Numbered from the stretch's first letter, positions 15,429-25,079 are shown. The stretch is DNA of 64,000 nucleotides from Neisseria sp. (GCF_030530745.1 NZ_JAUMUI010000002.1:3729-67728); one strand, 5' to 3'. Program-made: numbers and translations. Notes: generated by a model from the letters alone, not told the origin.

Positions 15429-18278
15429 ATGCTGACCCTCTCTCCCGAACACATCCGTATGCACCGGCAAGCCGCCGGCAAAGACGAAGCCTTGCAGATT
15501 CTGGCCGATATTCTGTCTTCAGACGGCCTGGCCATGCCCGAATACCTCAACGGCCTCAAAGCGCGCGAAGCGCAATCCGGCACCTATCTCGGGCAGGGCA
15601 TCGCCATTCCCCACGGCACGCCCGAATCGCGCAACACCATACTCAACACCGGCGTGCGGCTGGTGCATTTTCCCGACGGCGTGGTGTGGGACGGCACAAA
15701 CAAAGCCTATCTTGCCGTTGCGATTGCCGCCAAGTCAGACGAGCATTTGCAGATTTTGCAACTGCTCACCCGCGCGCTGTCGGAAGACATCGGCGACAAA
15801 CTGCGCCTGGCACAAACCCCCGAAGAAATCCTCGCCCTGCTCAATGCTTCGGCCGAAACATTGGCGCTGCATGAAAACCTGATTGCCGCCGACACCGATG
15901 CGGCCGACATCGACGATGCGTTTTATCAGGCCGCCGCACTTTTGAAAAAGCAGAAAATGGCCGGTGCGGGTTTTCTGAGCGGTTTGAGGCCGTCTGAAAC
16001 CGTCTGCCTGCAAGAAGGCGTATGGTGCGTAACCGGCACTCAAAACGTATTGCAGCCTGCCGTGGCGATTGTGAAACCCAAAAAACCGTTTGCCTTTCAA
16101 AACGGCCGGCTGTCGGTTTTGGTATGCGTGGCCGACAACGGCAGCACCGACACGGCGCGGCTTTCCCAACTGATGGAAATTTTGTTCGCCCCGCCCTCGC
16201 TCGGCACCAAACACACGCGCCGCGAAATTGCGGAAGCGGTGGGTGCGGAAACCCTGCCCGACTGGCCGTCTGAAAGCGTGGTGCTGGCAAACGCCCACGG
16301 CCTTCATGCCCGTCCTGCCACTGCCTTGTCGAACGTGTGCAAAGAGTTTCAGGGCGAGGTGAAAGTATCGGCCGACGGCGGGGTTTATGTATCGGCCAAG
16401 AGCCTGACCAAATTATTGTCGCTGGGCGCGGAACGAGGTCAAACCCTCACCTTTGCCGCCGAACCCGGCACCGATGCAGAGCAAGGGCTTCCGCAGATTA
16501 TCCTGGCGGTGAAAAACGGCTTGGGTGAAGAAGTGGCCGCTATCACAAACCATAACGCCAAAGCCGCCCAAACCGTACTGTCGGCCGAACGCGTAACTCT
16601 GCAAAACGATTTGCGCAATCAGGGTGTAGCGGCCTCTGCCGGCCTGGCTGCAGGTAAAGCACACATAGTCAAGCCCCAACAGTTTGACTATGTGCGCACG
16701 GCAAACGATGAAACGCTTGAGCGCGCCAGACTGCACGAGGCCGTTGCCCAAGTGAAAGACGATTTGGCCAAAGTGGTGGCACAGGCCGAATCTAAAGACA
16801 TACGCCAGATTTTTACCGCCCATGCCGCCCTCTTAGACGACCCGGAACTCTTACGGCAAACCGAAGAAGGTTTGAAAGAAGGGCTGAGCGCAGCCGCCGC
16901 CTGGCACAGCCGTATCGAAGCCTTGGCCAAAGAGCAGGAATCGCTCGGCAACACACTGCTGGCCGAACGCGCGGCAGACTTACGCGACGTGGGCAACAAA
17001 GTAATGGCCGTACTCTGCGGCGTGAAAGCGCCCGAAGAACCCGGCGGGCCGTATATTCTGGTAATGGAAGACGTTGTTCCCGGCGTGGTGGCGCGTTTGG
17101 ACAAAAACCGCGTCGGCGGCATCCTCACAGCCTTCGGCGGCGCATCTTCGCACAGCGCGATTGTTGCACGCGCCTTGGGCATTCCGGCCGTGGTGGGCGC
17201 GGGAGAGGCCGTGTTGGATCTGCTGGAAAACAGCACGCTGCTGATTAACGGCGAAGACGGCGCGTTCTACCTCAACCCCGCCGAAGAGCGCGTGGCCGAA
17301 GCCGTGCGCCAACGCGAAATCATGCGGCAGCAGCGCGAAGCCGCCGAAGCGCATTGTTTGGAACCCGCCGTTACTTCAGACGGCCGCCGTATCGAAGTGG
17401 CCGCAAATCTGGGCAAAGTTCAAGATGCAGCCGCCGCCGTGGCGCGCGGTGCGGAGGCGGTGGGGCTGCTGCGCACGGAACTGGTTTTCATGGCGCATCC
17501 TTCCGTTCCCGACGAAAGCGTTCAGGAACAAGACTACCGCACGGTGTTCGACGCTTTCGGCAACCGCCCCGTTGTGGTGCGTACGCTTGATGTGGGCGGC
17601 GACAAGCCGCTGCCCTACCTGCCGATGCCGAAAGAAGACAACCCGTTTTTGGGCGAGCGCGGTATCCGCTTAACCCTGCGCCGTCCGCAACTGCTGCGTA
17701 TGCAGCTGGCCGCACTGTTTAAAGCGGCGGACGGCCGCCCGTTGCGGGTGATGTTCCCCATGATCGGACGTTTGGAGGAGTGGCAGGCCGCCAAAGCCAT
17801 ACTTGATGATGTGCTGAAACAGCATCCATGCCCCAATCTCGAAACCGGCATTATGATAGAAGTACCCTCCGCCGCACTGATTGCGCCCCATCTGGCCAAA
17901 GAAGTGGATTTCTTCAGCATCGGCACCAACGACCTGACCCAATACACACTGGCCATCGACCGCGGCCATTCCACCCTTTCTGCCGAAGCCGACGGCCTGC
18001 ACCCTGCCGTGCTGGCTTTAATCGGCCAAACCGTAAAAGCCGCACACGCACACGGCAAATGGGTAGGTGTATGCGGCGAATTGGCGGCCGACAGCAAAGC
18101 GGTTCCTATCCTGATCGGTTTGGGGGTGGACGAATTGAGCCTCTCGGCAGGCAGCATTCCTTTGGTGAAGGCACAGGTGCGCACGCTGAATCAGGCAGAC
18201 TGCCACCATATGGCCGAACAGGCCCTTGCCTGCACTACCGCCGCCGAAGTGCGCGCCCTCAGCGGCGGAAAAGGATGA
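15429..18278 (+). CDS. fruB: PTS multiphosphoryl transfer protein (EIIA-HPr-EI fusion) for fructose
   Basis: 949 residues joining three phosphocarriers. A fructose/mannitol-type EIIA domain (about 1-150) has the phospho-His62 in GIAIPHGTPE. An HPr domain (about 280-370) has His293 in HGLHARPA. A full enzyme I (about 395-949) has His575 in GGASSHSAIVARALG, the PEP-binding site segments and the C-terminal GTNDLTQYTLAIDR. It accepts phosphate from PEP and passes it to FruA. It opens the fruB-fruK-fruA operon (4-nt gap to fruK) with AAAGGAG before the ATG. Because it carries its own EI and HPr, the fructose system can work without a general PTS. Confidence 0.95.
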   Translation: MLTLSPEHIRMHRQAAGKDEALQILADILSSDGLAMPEYLNGLKAREAQSGTYLGQGIAIPHGTPESRNTILNTGVRLVHFPDGVVWDGTNKAYLAVAIAAKSDEHLQILQLLTRALSEDIGDKLRLAQTPEEILALLNASAETLALHENLIAADTDAADIDDAFYQAAALLKKQKMAGAGFLSGLRPSETVCLQEGVWCVTGTQNVLQPAVAIVKPKKPFAFQNGRLSVLVCVADNGSTDTARLSQLMEILFAPPSLGTKHTRREIAEAVGAETLPDWPSESVVLANAHGLHARPATALSNVCKEFQGEVKVSADGGVYVSAKSLTKLLSLGAERGQTLTFAAEPGTDAEQGLPQIILAVKNGLGEEVAAITNHNAKAAQTVLSAERVTLQNDLRNQGVAASAGLAAGKAHIVKPQQFDYVRTANDETLERARLHEAVAQVKDDLAKVVAQAESKDIRQIFTAHAALLDDPELLRQTEEGLKEGLSAAAAWHSRIEALAKEQESLGNTLLAERAADLRDVGNKVMAVLCGVKAPEEPGGPYILVMEDVVPGVVARLDKNRVGGILTAFGGASSHSAIVARALGIPAVVGAGEAVLDLLENSTLLINGEDGAFYLNPAEERVAEAVRQREIMRQQREAAEAHCLEPAVTSDGRRIEVAANLGKVQDAAAAVARGAEAVGLLRTELVFMAHPSVPDESVQEQDYRTVFDAFGNRPVVVRTLDVGGDKPLPYLPMPKEDNPFLGERGIRLTLRRPQLLRMQLAALFKAADGRPLRVMFPMIGRLEEWQAAKAILDDVLKQHPCPNLETGIMIEVPSAALIAPHLAKEVDFFSIGTNDLTQYTLAIDRGHSTLSAEADGLHPAVLALIGQTVKAAHAHGKWVGVCGELAADSKAVPILIGLGVDELSLSAGSIPLVKAQVRTLNQADCHHMAEQALACTTAAEVRALSGGKG

Positions 18279-18282
18279 CGTT

Positions 18283-19224
18283 ATGGCAAAATTTTTATGT
18301 ATCACGCTCAATCCGGCCATTGATTTCACCGTCGGCCTGGATACTTTGAACATCGGTAATGTCAACCGCCAGCAATTTGCCCAAACCCATGCGGCCGGCA
18401 AAGGCCTTAATGTGGCGCAAGTGTTGCGTGATTTGGGGCATGAAGTGATGGTGTCGGGCTTTTTGGGGCGCACCAATGCGGCTGTGTTTCAAGCGCATTT
18501 TGCCGAACAGGGCTTTGCCGACCATTTTGTCTACGTTGACGGCGAAACCCGCCAAAACGTGAAAATCGCCGAAGCCTGCGGCCGCATGACCGACATCAAC
18601 GGCAAAGGTTTCAGCGTGTGCGAAGCCGATAAAGCCGCCCTCACGGAAAAGGCGGTGGTTTTGGCTGCCGAAGCGGACTTTACGGTTGTGTCGGGCAGTT
18701 TGCCGCAGCAGTTTAACGCAGGAGATTTCCAAACGCTGTTAGGCCGTCTGAAAACCGCCAACCCGCGTTTGGCGGTCGACACCAGCGGCGAAGCATTGAA
18801 AGCGGCACTGGCCTGCAAACCGTTTCTGATTAAGCCCAACACCGACGAGCTGCACGAAATTTCCGACCTGCCTGCCGACACGGCGGCACAACAGGCCGCC
18901 CTGCTCGCACAATGGGGCGGCGGCATCGAACACGCGGTCGTGTCTATGGGTTCAGACGGCCTCAACTGGCTGCACGGCGGCATCTGCCTGCATGCTTCGG
19001 CTGCCGAAGTCGAGGTGAAGAGCACCGTGGGCGCGGGCGACACGCTCACCGCCGGTATGCTGCACGGGCTGGCTTCGGGCTTCACGCCTGAAGAAACCCT
19101 TCGTACCGCCGCCGCGCTGGCCGCCAATGCGGTGGCGCAAATCGGTTTCCGCATTCCGAATCCGCAACGTTTAAACGAATTGAAACAGTCTATTACCATT
19201 CAAACCGAGAGGCTCGTTCCATGA
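18283..19224 (+). CDS. fruK: 1-phosphofructokinase
   Basis: 313-residue PfkB-family kinase converting fructose-1-phosphate to fructose-1,6-bisphosphate. The N-terminus MAKFLCITLNPAIDFTV, the GGKGLNVAQVL-type motif (here AGKGLNVAQVLRDLG), KPNTDELHE and the catalytic VGAGDTLTAGM are all present. The start at 18283 has AAAGGATG upstream; an upstream extension is not homologous. It overlaps fruA by 4 nt (ATGA), showing tight coupling in the fructose operon. Confidence 0.95.
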   Translation: MAKFLCITLNPAIDFTVGLDTLNIGNVNRQQFAQTHAAGKGLNVAQVLRDLGHEVMVSGFLGRTNAAVFQAHFAEQGFADHFVYVDGETRQNVKIAEACGRMTDINGKGFSVCEADKAALTEKAVVLAAEADFTVVSGSLPQQFNAGDFQTLLGRLKTANPRLAVDTSGEALKAALACKPFLIKPNTDELHEISDLPADTAAQQAALLAQWGGGIEHAVVSMGSDGLNWLHGGICLHASAAEVEVKSTVGAGDTLTAGMLHGLASGFTPEETLRTAAALAANAVAQIGFRIPNPQRLNELKQSITIQTERLVP

Positions 19225-20927
19225 ATATTTCATCTGTTTTACTGATTCCCAACGCTTCGGGCGAAGCCGCACGGGCTTTGGTTTTGGCGCACAAACTGGC
19301 CGCCTCTGCGCAGGCGCGCGGCCTGAAGGCGCAAGTGGCGCAATCTGCCGCCGCCCTGCCCGCCGGCACTTTCGACCGCGTGATTTTTGTCGGCAACGCC
19401 GCCGATGTTCAGCTTGATGCCGTCCACGGCAGCCGCACCGTCAGCCTCGCCGACGCGGCAAATGATGCCGATGCCGCGCTGGCAGACGCTTTGGCGGAAA
19501 AGGCCGCAGAAGCACCCGCCGCACCCGCACAAGGCAGCCGCCCGCTGCACTTCGTCGCCATCACCGCCTGCCCCACCGGCGTGGCGCACACCTTTATGGC
19601 CGCCGACGCGCTAAAACTGGGGGCGACCAAACTAGGCTACACGATCGACGTGGAAACGCAAGGATCAGTGGGCGCGAAAAGCATACTTACGCCCGAATCC
19701 ATCGAACGTGCCGATTATGTGATCCTCGCCACCGATATTGAAGTGGACGCTTCCCGTTTTGCCGGCAAAAAAGTCTACCGCTGCCCCACGGGCTTTGCCT
19801 TAAAGCAAACCGACAAAGCCTTTGCCCAAGCCGTTGCCCAAGCGCGCACGCAGGGGGCGGCCGCCGCCACGTCCGACACCGCCGTGAAAGGCAAAGAAAA
19901 AGCAGGAGTTTACAAACACCTGCTCACGGGCGTGTCGTTTATGCTGCCGCTGGTAGTGGCGGGCGGCCTCCTGATTGCCTTATCTTTCGTGTTCGGTATC
20001 AATGCCTTCGAACAGAAAGGCTCACTGGCCGCCGCGCTGATGGGCACGGGCAAGGCCGCCTTCGGCCTGATGGTACCCGTGCTGGCGGGTTACATCGCCT
20101 ATTCCATCGCCGACCGCCCCGGCCTCGCTCCCGGCCTGATCGGAGGCGCATTGGCCGTGGAACTGCAATCGGGTTTCCTCGGCGGCATTGTGGCGGGTTT
20201 TCTGGCGGGCTATCTGGCTTTGTTCCTCGTTAAAAGTATCAAACTGCCCGTTACGATGGAAGCCCTCAAACCGATTCTGATTGTGCCGCTCTTAAGCACA
20301 CTGGCCGTGGGGCTGATTATGTTCTACATCGTCGGCGGACCCGTGGCGCAGCTCTTTGCCGCCATGAACAGCTTCCTCACCGGCATGGGCACGGCCAATG
20401 CGGTTTTGCTCGGCGTGATTATCGGCGCGATGATGTGTGTGGACCTGGGCGGCCCCGTCAACAAAGCGGCCTATACCTTTTCGGTCGGCCTCTTAACCAC
20501 GCAGAATTATTTTCCGATGGCCGCCGCCATGGCTGCGGGCATGGTTCCCGCCGTCGGCATTGCGCTGGCGACCATGTTTGCCAAACGCAAGTTCAACGAA
20601 AACGAAATCAGCGCGGGCAAAGCCTCGTTTGTATTGGGGCTGTGCTTTATTTCCGAAGGCGCGATTCCTTTCGCCGCGCGCGACCCGATGCGCGTGATTC
20701 CCTGCTGCATTGCGGGCGGCGCACTCACCGGCGCGCTGGTCGCCCTGTTCCAAAACGAGTTGCGCGCACCGCACGGCGGCATTTTCGTGATGCTGATTCC
20801 CAACGCCATCAGCAAGCCGCTGATGTATCTTTTGGCCATCGCTGCCGGCAGCCTGCTCACGGGCATACTGTATGCGGCATTGAAACGCAAAGAGGCAACA
20901 GCAGGCAATACCGTTCAGGCCGTCTGA
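19221..20927 (+). CDS. fruA: Fructose PTS permease, EIIBC component
   Basis: 568-residue membrane permease importing and phosphorylating fructose to fructose-1-phosphate. The first 95 or so residues form a degenerate EIIB' domain without the active Cys. The functional EIIB domain follows with Cys117 in CPTGVAHTFMAADAL. A linker leads to the EIIC membrane domain (about residue 225 onward) with the conserved GGPVNKAAY and ISEGAIPFAARDP motifs. The duplicated EIIB' is usual for FruA. It is the last gene of the fructose operon and is followed by a terminator. Confidence 0.95.
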   Translation: MNISSVLLIPNASGEAARALVLAHKLAASAQARGLKAQVAQSAAALPAGTFDRVIFVGNAADVQLDAVHGSRTVSLADAANDADAALADALAEKAAEAPAAPAQGSRPLHFVAITACPTGVAHTFMAADALKLGATKLGYTIDVETQGSVGAKSILTPESIERADYVILATDIEVDASRFAGKKVYRCPTGFALKQTDKAFAQAVAQARTQGAAAATSDTAVKGKEKAGVYKHLLTGVSFMLPLVVAGGLLIALSFVFGINAFEQKGSLAAALMGTGKAAFGLMVPVLAGYIAYSIADRPGLAPGLIGGALAVELQSGFLGGIVAGFLAGYLALFLVKSIKLPVTMEALKPILIVPLLSTLAVGLIMFYIVGGPVAQLFAAMNSFLTGMGTANAVLLGVIIGAMMCVDLGGPVNKAAYTFSVGLLTTQNYFPMAAAMAAGMVPAVGIALATMFAKRKFNENEISAGKASFVLGLCFISEGAIPFAARDPMRVIPCCIAGGALTGALVALFQNELRAPHGGIFVMLIPNAISKPLMYLLAIAAGSLLTGILYAALKRKEATAGNTVQAV

Positions 20928-20939
20928 AAACCGCCTGCA

Positions 20940-20975
20940 ACCGCCGCCCTGCCCGATTGCAGGGCGCGGTTTTCA
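20940..20975 (+). terminator. fru operon terminator
   Basis: CGCCCTG/CAGGGCG core extended by AACCG/CGGTT arms with one bulged C, followed by TTTT. It lies 12 nt after fruA. Confidence 0.75.
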
Positions 20976-21103
20976 ACACCCTTAGCCAAAAAACCGCCGT
21001 ACGGCCGTTTTAATAAAATACGGGCTCCGCTCCGGAGAGAGAATCACAACGGGCCTACAAAGCCAATAACGGCATTTCGATATTGCGGTTCTTACAAAAA
21101 TCT

Positions 21104-21132
21104 CAGGCCGTCTGAATTTTTCAGACGGCCTG
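21104..21132. terminator. Inverted DUS terminator downstream of dnaN
   Basis: CAGGCCGTCTGAA (21104-21116) and complement (21120-21132) with a 3-nt T loop, between convergent fruA and dnaN. The preceding 125 bp hold no gene. Confidence 0.75.
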
Positions 21133-21157
21133 TTTGCAACTTGAGATTGAAACGCGC

Positions 21158-22261
21158 TTAAATACGCATCGGCATCACAATATATTTGAAATTCGGGTTG
21201 TTCGGAACGGTAAACAGCGTCGAACGGTTGGCATCGCCGAACGCCAGCTGCATATCGTCGGCATGAACGTTGCGCAGCACGTCCATAAGATAACCGATAT
21301 TGAATCCCACTTCCAACTCTTCGCCCTGATAGGCGATTTCCAATTCTTCGCGCGCCTCTTCCTGCTCGTTGTTGCTGCACACCACGCTCAGCAGGCCGGG
21401 GCGCAGCAGCAGGCGGGCGCCGCGGAATTTTTCGTTGGCCAAAATGGCGGCACGCTCCAGCGCACCGAGCAGCTGGGTGCGGCCCACCAAAAAGATTTTG
21501 TCGTTGTCCAGCGGAATCACACGGTTGAAATCGGGGAACTTGCCGTCCACCACTTTGCTTACGATAACGGTGTCGTTGCAGCGGAAGCGCACCTGGTTAT
21601 TAAGCAGCTCTACGGTAATCGGTTCGGCCGGGTGGTTCAGCAGCTTGAACAGTTCCAGCACGGTTTTGCGCGGCAGGATCACTTCGGCCTTGGACAGATC
21701 GGCGTCGATGGTGGTGCAGGAATAGGCCAAGCGGTGGCCGTCGGTGGCAACGAGGCGCAGCTGGTCGCCTTCCACCTGCATCAGGAGGCCGTTGAGATAA
21801 TAGCGGATATCCTGCACGGCCATGCTGTATTGCACTTGCGAGAGCATGTTTTTAAAGGCTTCCTGCGGCAGTGAGAAAGCGGCGCTCACGTCTTCGCCCA
21901 CGCTCATCAGCGGAAAATCTTCGGCAGGCAGGGTTTGCAGGGCGAAGCGGGATTTGCCGGCTTTGAGGGTGAGGCGGTTCTGCGCCCAATCCAGCGCCAC
22001 CAGCGAGCCTTCGGGCAGCGCGCGCAAAATATCCTGCAATTTTTTGGCATTGGTGGTAACGCGGAAATCTTCGGCCTCGCTGTGGGGGCCGGAGGTGTTA
22101 ATCTGGATTTCCAAATCGGTTGCCAAAATATTGGTTTGCCCGTGCACGTTTTCGAGCAATACGTTCGACAGAATCGGCAGTGTGTGGCGGCGTTCGACGA
22201 TGCCGGTTACCGCTTGCAGCGGTTTGAGCAAGGCATCGCGTTCGGCTTGTAAAATCAACAT
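21158..22261 (-). CDS. dnaN: DNA polymerase III beta subunit (sliding clamp)
   Basis: 367-residue processivity clamp with three repeated domains. The N-terminus MLILQAERDALLKPLQAVTGIVERRHTLPILSN is diagnostic; the C-terminus ending YIVMPMRI is the conserved clamp tail. Length equals the family norm. It follows dnaA on the same strand after a 19-nt gap, the ancestral dnaA-dnaN order. It binds replicative and repair polymerases and Hda-type factors in the cytosol. Confidence 0.96.
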   Translation of the reverse strand: MLILQAERDALLKPLQAVTGIVERRHTLPILSNVLLENVHGQTNILATDLEIQINTSGPHSEAEDFRVTTNAKKLQDILRALPEGSLVALDWAQNRLTLKAGKSRFALQTLPAEDFPLMSVGEDVSAAFSLPQEAFKNMLSQVQYSMAVQDIRYYLNGLLMQVEGDQLRLVATDGHRLAYSCTTIDADLSKAEVILPRKTVLELFKLLNHPAEPITVELLNNQVRFRCNDTVIVSKVVDGKFPDFNRVIPLDNDKIFLVGRTQLLGALERAAILANEKFRGARLLLRPGLLSVVCSNNEQEEAREELEIAYQGEELEVGFNIGYLMDVLRNVHADDMQLAFGDANRSTLFTVPNNPNFKYIVMPMRI

Positions 22262-22280
22262 GGTTATCCCTTCAGGCTAT

Positions 22281-23801
22281 TTAGTTTTGGATAATGATCA
22301 ACAGTTTTTCGTAATCTTGGGCTAATTCAGGGTCTTCTTCGCGCAGCTTGGCCACCGCCTTCACGCCGTGCATCACGGTGGTGTGGTCGCGCCCGCCGAA
22401 CGCATCGCCGATATTGGGCAGGCTCAGGTTGGTAAGCTCTTTGGTCAGGCTCATCGCCACCTGGCGCGGCCGGGCGATGTTGCGTGTGCGCTTCTTGCCG
22501 AGTATATCACTGATTTTTATACGGTAATATTTCGCTGTGGCATCAATAATCAAATCGGCGGTAATCACTTTATACGAGCTGGCCACGATGTCTTGCAGGG
22601 CGTGGCGCGCCAGATCGATGTCAACCGGTTTTTTCAGGAAGCGGCTGCTGGCGCTCACACGGTTGAACGCGCCTTCGAGTTCGCGCACATTCGACCTGAT
22701 CAGGTTGGCGATAAAAAAAGCGGCATCTTCATTGAGACCCACGCCTGCGGCTTCGGCTTTTTTCTGCAAAATCGCCACGCGCATTTCCAGTTCGGGCGGT
22801 TCCAATTCCAAGGTAAGCCCCCATGAAAAACGCGATTTCAGGCGCGCGTCCATATCTTCGATTTGGGTGGGCAGCACGTCGCAGGTTAAAATCAGCTGCT
22901 TTTTCTTATTATGGAAGTGGTTGTAAAGATAGAAGAATTCTTCCATCGTACGGTCTTTGCCCTTGATAAACTGAATATCGTCGATAATCAGCAGGTCATA
23001 TTGCCTGTATTGCTGTTTGAATACATCATAGCTGTTGGTACGCACGGCGTTCATAAAGCTGCGCACATAATCGTCGGAATGCATGTAGCGCACTTTGGCA
23101 TCAGGTTTGTTTTTCAGCAGTTCGTTACCGATGGCCTGCACCAGGTGGGTTTTGCCCAACCCCGTGCTGCCGTAAAGGAAAAACGGGTTGTAGCCTTGGC
23201 CCGGGTTTTCGGCTATCGACTGGGCGGCGGCAGCGGCAATGCGGTTACCTTTGCCTTCCACCAGCGTATCGAAAGTATAGTCGGGCGACAGATTGGTTTG
23301 GCTGTGCTGCGTTTCGCCCTGCGTCCGAACGGGCTGGCTTTGTGCCGTTTCTCTCTTGGGTTTGGCCGCCGGTTTGGCTTCCGCTTCGGCGGCAGGCTTG
23401 GATTGCCCGCCGTCGGGCGGCAGCTGCTTCATGCGTTCTGCCACAATGTCGCGCGCGCTTTTTTTCGGTGTGGCTTTGGCGGCCGCCGCTTCTTTTTCAG
23501 ACGGCCTTTCTTCTTCGCTTTGGCCGTCTGAAACGCTTTGCGCCATCGCATAAGCCTGCCCTTTGCCGGTTTTAAACAGCAGCGCGGGCATTTCGGGCGC
23601 CAGATCGGCGCGGACAGTTTCAATGGCGGCGGCAAAACTGTTTTTCAACATATTGACGGCAAACTGGTTTTTGCCATACACCACCCATACGCCGTTTTCC
23701 TCGCCCACGGTTAACGGCACAACCCAGGTTTGAAACTGCTGCACCGGTAAAGTGTCGTGTAGGCGGCGCAAACATTGCGGCCAAAATTCTGCAAGCGTCA
23801 T
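22281..23801 (-). CDS. dnaA: Chromosomal replication initiator DnaA
   Basis: 506 residues. Domain I at the N-terminus (MTLAEFWPQCLRRLH...) is followed by a long variable domain II rich in Lys/Ala/Glu (about 95-175). The AAA+ domain carries Walker A GSTGLGKTHL and Walker B LLIIDDIQFI. The DNA-binding domain IV has the signature ending GGRDHTTVMHGVKAV. Within domain II the DNA holds two oppositely oriented uptake sequences (around 23496 and 23522), so part of this linker is encoded by DUS. It opens the dnaA-dnaN operon and is divergent from rpmH. Confidence 0.97.
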   Translation of the reverse strand: MTLAEFWPQCLRRLHDTLPVQQFQTWVVPLTVGEENGVWVVYGKNQFAVNMLKNSFAAAIETVRADLAPEMPALLFKTGKGQAYAMAQSVSDGQSEEERPSEKEAAAAKATPKKSARDIVAERMKQLPPDGGQSKPAAEAEAKPAAKPKRETAQSQPVRTQGETQHSQTNLSPDYTFDTLVEGKGNRIAAAAAQSIAENPGQGYNPFFLYGSTGLGKTHLVQAIGNELLKNKPDAKVRYMHSDDYVRSFMNAVRTNSYDVFKQQYRQYDLLIIDDIQFIKGKDRTMEEFFYLYNHFHNKKKQLILTCDVLPTQIEDMDARLKSRFSWGLTLELEPPELEMRVAILQKKAEAAGVGLNEDAAFFIANLIRSNVRELEGAFNRVSASSRFLKKPVDIDLARHALQDIVASSYKVITADLIIDATAKYYRIKISDILGKKRTRNIARPRQVAMSLTKELTNLSLPNIGDAFGGRDHTTVMHGVKAVAKLREEDPELAQDYEKLLIIIQN

Positions 23802-23988
23802 GTCAGGTGCCCGATTATAGCGGTTTTATACAAAACAAATAATGAAAGCGTTCCCAAAAAATACCGCATTTCCCGACACGGCTCTGCAAACGGAACACTT
23901 CCGAACCAACGAAATTAAAAACAGCAGGCCGTTGTTTTTCAGACGGCCTGTTGCATTGTTGCAAAGATTCGGTAGATTATACCGAAAA

Positions 23989-23997
23989 TTATCCACA
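23989..23997 (+). promoter_or_regulatory. DnaA box (perfect consensus)
   Basis: TTATCCACA is present exactly once in the 400-bp dnaA-rpmH spacer. Other weak matches are not convincing. One box suggests autoregulation of dnaA more than a full replication origin. Confidence 0.6.
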
Positions 23998-24140
23998 ACC
24001 GCCATCAGCCGCAACAGTTAAAGCACGCTCCGACCCATACCGTCCGGAAACCGTATACCCTCCCGCAAAGGCCGTCTGAAAACAAACCCGCCGACAAACG
24101 AAGGTAAAACAGGGCTCAGTCGGATCAAACTGTTTATTAA

Positions 24141-24169
24141 TTGACAAAACCCTAAATTTAGGGTGTAAT
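24141..24169 (+). promoter_or_regulatory. rpmH promoter with palindromic spacer
   Basis: TTGACA (24141-24146), exactly 17 nt, then TGTAAT (24164-24169). The spacer contains the perfect 14-bp palindrome CCCTAAATTTAGGG (24150-24163), an operator-like feature lying under RNA polymerase. Confidence 0.7.
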
Positions 24170-24204
24170 CCAAAGTTTAATTTTCTGCCATTTAGGAAAC
24201 AGAC

Positions 24205-24339
24205 ATGAAACGCACTTACCAACCCTCAGTAACCAAACGCAAACGCACCCACGGCTTTCTGGTACGCTCCAAAACCCGCGGCGGCCGTGCCGTTTTGGCC
24301 GCACGCCGTGCCAAAGGCCGCAAACGCCTGGCCGTGTAA
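24205..24339 (+). CDS. rpmH: 50S ribosomal protein L34
   Basis: 44-residue ribosomal protein beginning [18 protein letters not shown] and ending [10 protein letters not shown], almost identical in pattern to bacterial L34. AGGAAAC lies 6 nt upstream. It heads the rpmH-rnpA-yidD-yidC cluster and is transcribed divergently from dnaA, the widely conserved order in proteobacteria. A strong promoter precedes it. Confidence 0.97.
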   Translation: MKRTYQPSVTKRKRTHGFLVRSKTRGGRAVLAARRAKGRKRLAV

Positions 24340-24340
24340 C

Positions 24341-24682
24341 TTGAAACAAGGCTTCGCCAAGCGCTACCGCTTGCTGAAAACGGATGACTTTTCATCCGTT
24401 TTTGCATTTAAAAAACAGCACGGCTCGGCGCTCATGCAGGTTTTCTACCTGTCCGGCAACGGCTTGGGCCATGCCCGCTTGGGCTTGGTGGTGAGTAAAA
24501 AAACCGCCAAACGCGCGCACGAGCGCAACTATATGAAACGGGTGGTGCGCGAATGGTTCCGCTGCCATAAAGAAACGCTGCCGCCCAACGATTTCATCGT
24601 ACGCGTGCGCCGCCCTTTCAACCGAAAAACCGCCGCCGAAGCCCGCTCGCAGCTGGCACGGCTGATACGCAAAGCATCCTGA
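24341..24682 (+). CDS. rnpA: Ribonuclease P protein component
   Basis: 113 residues from a TTG start directly after the rpmH stop (1-nt gap), giving [21 protein letters not shown], which fits neisserial RnpA. The RNR-type motif [14 protein letters not shown], which binds RNase P RNA, is intact. The protein assists 5' maturation of tRNA precursors. An ATG further upstream would lie inside rpmH in another frame and is unlikely. The gene overlaps yidD (TGATG). The start codon is less certain than the gene. Confidence 0.9.
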   Translation: MKQGFAKRYRLLKTDDFSSVFAFKKQHGSALMQVFYLSGNGLGHARLGLVVSKKTAKRAHERNYMKRVVREWFRCHKETLPPNDFIVRVRRPFNRKTAAEARSQLARLIRKAS

Positions 24683-24894
24683 TGGCCGCCAAACTGCTGC
24701 TGTGGCTGATACGGTTTTACCGATATGCCGTCAGCCCGCTGATCCCCCCCCGCTGCCGCTACACCCCCACCTGCTCGCAATATGCCGTAGAGGCGGTGAA
24801 AAAATACGGCGCACTCAAAGGCGGCTGGCTGGCCGCCAAGCGCATCGCCCGCTGCCATCCTTGGGGCGGCTGCGGCCACGATCCCGTGCCTTAG
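24682..24894 (+). CDS. yidD: Membrane protein insertion efficiency factor YidD
   Basis: 70 residues with the diagnostic core [27 protein letters not shown] and the terminal [13 protein letters not shown], including the conserved Cys residues. It is an amphipathic inner-face membrane protein thought to help YidC-dependent insertion. Its ATG overlaps the rnpA stop. A 166-bp repeat element separates it from yidC, so the usual tight yidD-yidC coupling has been opened. Confidence 0.95.
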   Translation: MAAKLLLWLIRFYRYAVSPLIPPRCRYTPTCSQYAVEAVKKYGALKGGWLAAKRIARCHPWGGCGHDPVP

Positions 24895-25079
24895 CCCCGA
24901 ACGCCGGCAATGAGCGCGATGCATTTCAGACGACCTGCCGCCAGCGGCATATTTTTCCACCGTAAGCAGGCACTTTCTATATAATGCCGCCTGAAACCGC
25001 CGGACGGATATTTCCGGCAAAATCCGCATGAAAACCGGCACCCCGGCCCCGGCAACCAACTTTTCTACACCCGAACCTT

